DNA of 34,671 nucleotides from Mediterranea sp. (in: CFB group bacteria) (GTDB taxonomy: Bacteria; Bacteroidota; Bacteroidia; Bacteroidales; Bacteroidaceae), in contig JAISHU010000006.1 of assembly GCA_031262385.1 (NCBI GenBank), positions 1 through 34,671 of the forward strand. The letters are read 5' to 3'. Positions 32,135-34,671 of the stretch are shown here, piece after piece. The number at the start of each line of letters is the position of its first letter. Position 1 is the stretch's first letter. Under the pieces are notes generated by a model. That model made no database searches and was not told the DNA's origin. It was given only the letters and a program-made list of their open reading frames with translations. The position numbers and the translations under genes are program-made.

Positions 32135-33571
32135 CTAAAATGTTTTTTTAATCTTTAATTGAAAACCTACGTTATCGCCATATATCTCCCCGGTATCGAG
32201 TGCTGCCGAAACGTGAAAAGTCCACCCTTCTAAGCGATGAGGAGCATACAAAACCGCCACAAATGTAGAGAAATTTTCAATAGGTTTAATAAGAGGAGCA
32301 TAATGTGTTCCGAATGTTTTGTTGTACGAAAGCTTTGCCGTGTACGACCAATCGCAACTAATGTCGCCGCTTACGCCGACATGTACCGCCTGTACACGAT
32401 TGTAATACAAGGTGTTCCGATGATTTTTGTTATAGATAGGCGAGGGTATCAACGGATTGCCAAGCAGCATCCCCCAATGCGAAGAGGTGCCGTACAACCA
32501 GTGGTTATAGTAGTTGTCCCCACCGCCCGTTTTGCCTACACCTACGTCTTCGATGCCATGCAAAGGACCGCTTTGGTTGGTAGTTTGAAAATATTCCAGC
32601 ACCACTCCGCTAAGTACTTGTCGTTTCACAGACCGATATTCCAACCCCCACAGACCGTCGAAACCGTTCTGCTTGCCCATGGCACTCATGTCGTCGAAAT
32701 GGTTTTGCAGGTAAGCGCGCAACATAAAATCTTTGTGCCGGTAAGTGCCCATTACATATTCGCTCCCCACCGTATTGCCTTGATAAAATTCTTGTTCGAA
32801 CGACTTGGTATCTTCTCCGCCTGCCTGCGGAATCAGCACACGCAAGTAGTCTTTAAAGGTGTTTCCCAAATCTACACTTTGGTCGCCGAACTTCTCGTAA
32901 CCGCCAAACTGTACATTGGTAACAATGCCGAGGTCTAACCGCCACTTGCTTTGTGGTGCGCCGATACGCATCAGCAAACTTTTGTGGTGATACTTCACCC
33001 CTCGCACATAGGTAGCATTTGCCTGTACACGCTCTTTGAGGAAGTCGCCGTCGGTAAACCACCCGTACGAAAACTCCACCTTAAAAGCAAAGAGGCGTCC
33101 CAATCTCATATAGTCGGGCATGTACAACATGATTTGTGGAACGGGGCGTGCATTGTCGGAGTAAGTCAGGTCGCCACTGCTCAGTGTACGATTGAGCAAC
33201 GGAGAGCCTATCTCTTTGGTTCCGCCGAAGAGGGCAATTTTCCAATAGCGAATATCGGCATATGCCTGTTGAAGTACAAAGGTAGAGGTGAATCCCGCTG
33301 CAACCGCCATATCCAATCCGCCGTGCAGTTGCCACTTCCCGATGCTGTCGGCATAGAAAGTTCCCGCCCGCAGGTAGGTGTTGTTTTTAAGCGATGAAAG
33401 CCCGTACTGATTACCGACTTGCCACAAAGGGGTGTTATCGCCATGATGAACGGTAGCGCCGTATTCTACAAAAGAAGAGAGTGGCAGATGCTTAGGATTG
33501 TCTTGTGCACGCAAAGGAAGAATGACAAAGAGACCAAGCACGAGAAATGATACAAGATGAGATTTATACAT
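32135..33571 (-). CDS. Capsule assembly Wzi family outer-membrane protein
   Basis: The protein (478 residues from MYKSHLVSF; the track's 33583 start adds MLTF) has a signal peptide ending near LPLRAQD and then a long series of alternating beta-strands (LHGGLDMAVAAGF, YADIRYWKIALFGGTKEIGS, MLYMPDYMRLGRLFAFKVEFSYGWF, FHVSAALDTGEIYGDNVGFQLKIKKTF) ending in an aromatic residue, as in outer-membrane barrels. The GGTKEIGSPLLN...DNARPVPQI region is characteristic of the Wzi/DUF capsule-assembly family in Bacteroidetes. Wzi-type proteins anchor capsular polysaccharide to the surface; the role here is inferred by family. Confidence 0.82.
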   Translation of the reverse strand: MYKSHLVSFLVLGLFVILPLRAQDNPKHLPLSSFVEYGATVHHGDNTPLWQVGNQYGLSSLKNNTYLRAGTFYADSIGKWQLHGGLDMAVAAGFTSTFVLQQAYADIRYWKIALFGGTKEIGSPLLNRTLSSGDLTYSDNARPVPQIMLYMPDYMRLGRLFAFKVEFSYGWFTDGDFLKERVQANATYVRGVKYHHKSLLMRIGAPQSKWRLDLGIVTNVQFGGYEKFGDQSVDLGNTFKDYLRVLIPQAGGEDTKSFEQEFYQGNTVGSEYVMGTYRHKDFMLRAYLQNHFDDMSAMGKQNGFDGLWGLEYRSVKRQVLSGVVLEYFQTTNQSGPLHGIEDVGVGKTGGGDNYYNHWLYGTSSHWGMLLGNPLIPSPIYNKNHRNTLYYNRVQAVHVGVSGDISCDWSYTAKLSYNKTFGTHYAPLIKPIENFSTFVAVLYAPHRLEGWTFHVSAALDTGEIYGDNVGFQLKIKKTF

Positions 33572-33611
33572 AAAGGTTAGCATGTATTAAGATAGCGTTT
33601 AAATAATGCGC

Positions 33612-33695
33612 AATGGCTAATATACCAATATGCTAATGTATCGATGAAACCGTGCGAGCTTCATTGACACATTAGCATATCGGCAAATTAGCACA
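33612..33695. repeat. Intergenic TAATGTGC / GCACATTA hairpin repeat, copy 2
   Basis: ccaatatgctaatgta ... acacattagcatat forms the same hairpin as copy 1 (19798-19880), with similar loop sequence, followed by another attagcacatta. It lies between the oxoamine synthase and Wzi-family genes. Confidence 0.7.
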
Positions 33696-33698
33696 TTA

Positions 33699-34671
33699 TT
33701 ATATGATTCCCAATGCCCGGAAGCATTTGGTCAGTTTTTCTACGGCAAAGTCTACTTGATCTTTGGTGTGAGTAGCCATTAGTGCTACGCGTACCAGCGT
33801 ATCTTGCGGTGCACAAGCGGGCGGAATCACGGGGTTGATAAAGATACCTTCGTCGAAGGCAAGTTTGGTTACGGTAAATGTCTTTTCCGTATCGCGTACA
33901 TACAGCGGAATAATGGGAGAAGCCGTCTCGCCTATTTCAAAGCCGGCATCGCGGAAACTTTTCAAGGCATAGTTGGTGATGTCCCAAAGGCGTTGCTGAC
34001 GTTCGGGTTCATTCATAATGATATGTAATGCTTCGCGAGCGGCAGCCGTAGAAGCCGGTGTGCAACTGGCTTGGAAGATGTACGAACGTGCCGTGTGGCG
34101 CAACCAGTTAATAATGGATTCGTCGGCAGCCACAAAGCCACCGATAGAAGCCAGCGATTTACTGAAAGTACCCATTATCAAGTCTACGTCTTCGGTAACA
34201 CCGAAATAGTCGCAAACACCACGTCCTTGTTTGCCGAACACGCCGATGCCGTGTGCTTCGTCCACCATAAGGCTGGCATTGTATTTCTTCTTCAGACGTA
34301 CAATCTCGGGCAGGTTTGCCAAATCGCCTTCCATAGAAAACAAGCTATCCACAATGATAAGTTTGATAGCCTCGGGAGCACATTTTTGCAACTCGCGCTC
34401 CAAGTCTTCCATGTCGTTATGCTTGTATTTCAGTTGGGTAGAAAAAGAAAGACGACGACCGTCCACTATCGAAGCGTGTACGCGGTCATCGCATATAATA
34501 TAATCGTTACGTCCTGTCAGTTGGGGAATAACACCTTCGTTTACCGTAAATACGGTGGAGAAACAGAGTGCATCTTCTTTACCTACAAATTCAGCCAATT
34601 CTTTTTCTAATTCGACATGTATGTCCAATGTTCCGTTCAACAAGCGTGAACCGGCGCATCCCGTGCCGTAC
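33699..34671 (-). CDS. spt: Alpha-oxoamine synthase, serine palmitoyltransferase-like (5' end outside window)
   Basis: A PLP-dependent fold-type I enzyme of the KBL/AONS/SPT family. The frame is open to the window edge: YGTGCAGSRLLNGTLDIHVELEKEL; the tracked 'start' is an internal TTG. Visible motifs are DSLFSMEGDLANLPEIV, the PLP-binding VDEAHGIGVFGKQGRG, and the lysine loop MGTFSKSLASIGGFVAAD. The C-terminal INPVIPPACAPQDTLVRVALMATHTKDQ is typical of the sphingolipid branch in Bacteroidetes, where the enzyme condenses serine and palmitoyl-CoA to 3-ketodihydrosphingosine. Glycine C-acetyltransferase and 8-amino-7-oxononanoate synthase are close relatives, so the substrate call is moderately sure. 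About 324 residues are visible of about 395. Confidence 0.85.
   Translation of the reverse strand, partial: YGTGCAGSRLLNGTLDIHVELEKELAEFVGKEDALCFSTVFTVNEGVIPQLTGRNDYIICDDRVHASIVDGRRLSFSTQLKYKHNDMEDLERELQKCAPEAIKLIIVDSLFSMEGDLANLPEIVRLKKKYNASLMVDEAHGIGVFGKQGRGVCDYFGVTEDVDLIMGTFSKSLASIGGFVAADESIINWLRHTARSYIFQASCTPASTAAAREALHIIMNEPERQQRLWDITNYALKSFRDAGFEIGETASPIIPLYVRDTEKTFTVTKLAFDEGIFINPVIPPACAPQDTLVRVALMATHTKDQVDFAVEKLTKCFRALGII

Noticed and set aside
33699-34643. Tracked start of the oxoamine synthase at 34643
   Set aside because: The codon is an internal TTG within the conserved SRLLNGTLD segment; the frame continues to the window edge.

Overview
The window looks like the chromosome of a Bacteroidales bacterium (Bacteroides/Prevotella/Porphyromonas-type), though I cannot name a genus from sequence alone. 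The evidence is the RprX/RprY two-component pair, the second EF-G paralog, a serine-palmitoyltransferase-type gene, a GH92 mannosidase lipoprotein, lipoproteins with SC|G/C|S lipoboxes, and repeated matches to the Bacteroidetes promoter (TTTG, 19-21 nt, TAnnTTTG).

Layout. (1) 1-7303, plus strand: glutamate synthase large subunit gltB (5' end outside the window, interrupted by an in-frame TAG at 2582-2584), gltD and asnB, a nitrogen-assimilation operon. (2) 7372-9283, minus: a radical SAM protein overlapping a MenA/UbiA-type prenyltransferase. (3) 9398-9484, plus: tRNA-Ser(GCU) with its promoter and terminator, then about 0.8 kb of non-coding DNA carrying repeat element copy A (9570-10066). 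(4) 10382-11209, minus: a lipoprotein. (5) 11422-15998, plus: methylmalonyl-CoA epimerase and the sodium-pumping methylmalonyl-CoA decarboxylase (alpha, gamma fused to a lamin-tail-like domain, biotin carrier, beta), the end of the succinate-to-propionate pathway. (6) 16109-17452, plus: a GltS-type glutamate/sodium symporter, overlapping the tail of the next unit. (7) 17400-20464, minus: XRE-cupin regulator, acyl-CoA synthetase, TIGR02757 protein. (8) 20565-23901, minus: mnmA and a GH92 glycosidase. (9) 24060-25180, minus: rpsF-rpsR-rplI. (10) A 58-residue membrane protein on plus, then rprX-rprY on minus. (11) A cupin sugar ketoisomerase-like gene on plus, then the EF-G paralog fusA2 on minus. 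(12) 30772-31578: non-coding, with repeat element copy B (31033-31508) in the opposite orientation. (13) 31579-34671, minus: Wzi-family capsule protein, rfbC, and the 3' part of an alpha-oxoamine synthase (serine palmitoyltransferase-like) running off the window.

The most unusual content: two inverted copies of a roughly 0.48-kb non-coding element, which I do not recognise, built from a 38-bp palindrome, TTGCCGGGATA half-sites and a 22-bp tandem array, separated by 21 kb; and a gltB reading frame that has a nonsense codon exactly where codon usage changes sharply, suggesting a recombinant (or mis-assembled) gene. Family assignments are by recognition of motifs; no database search was run.
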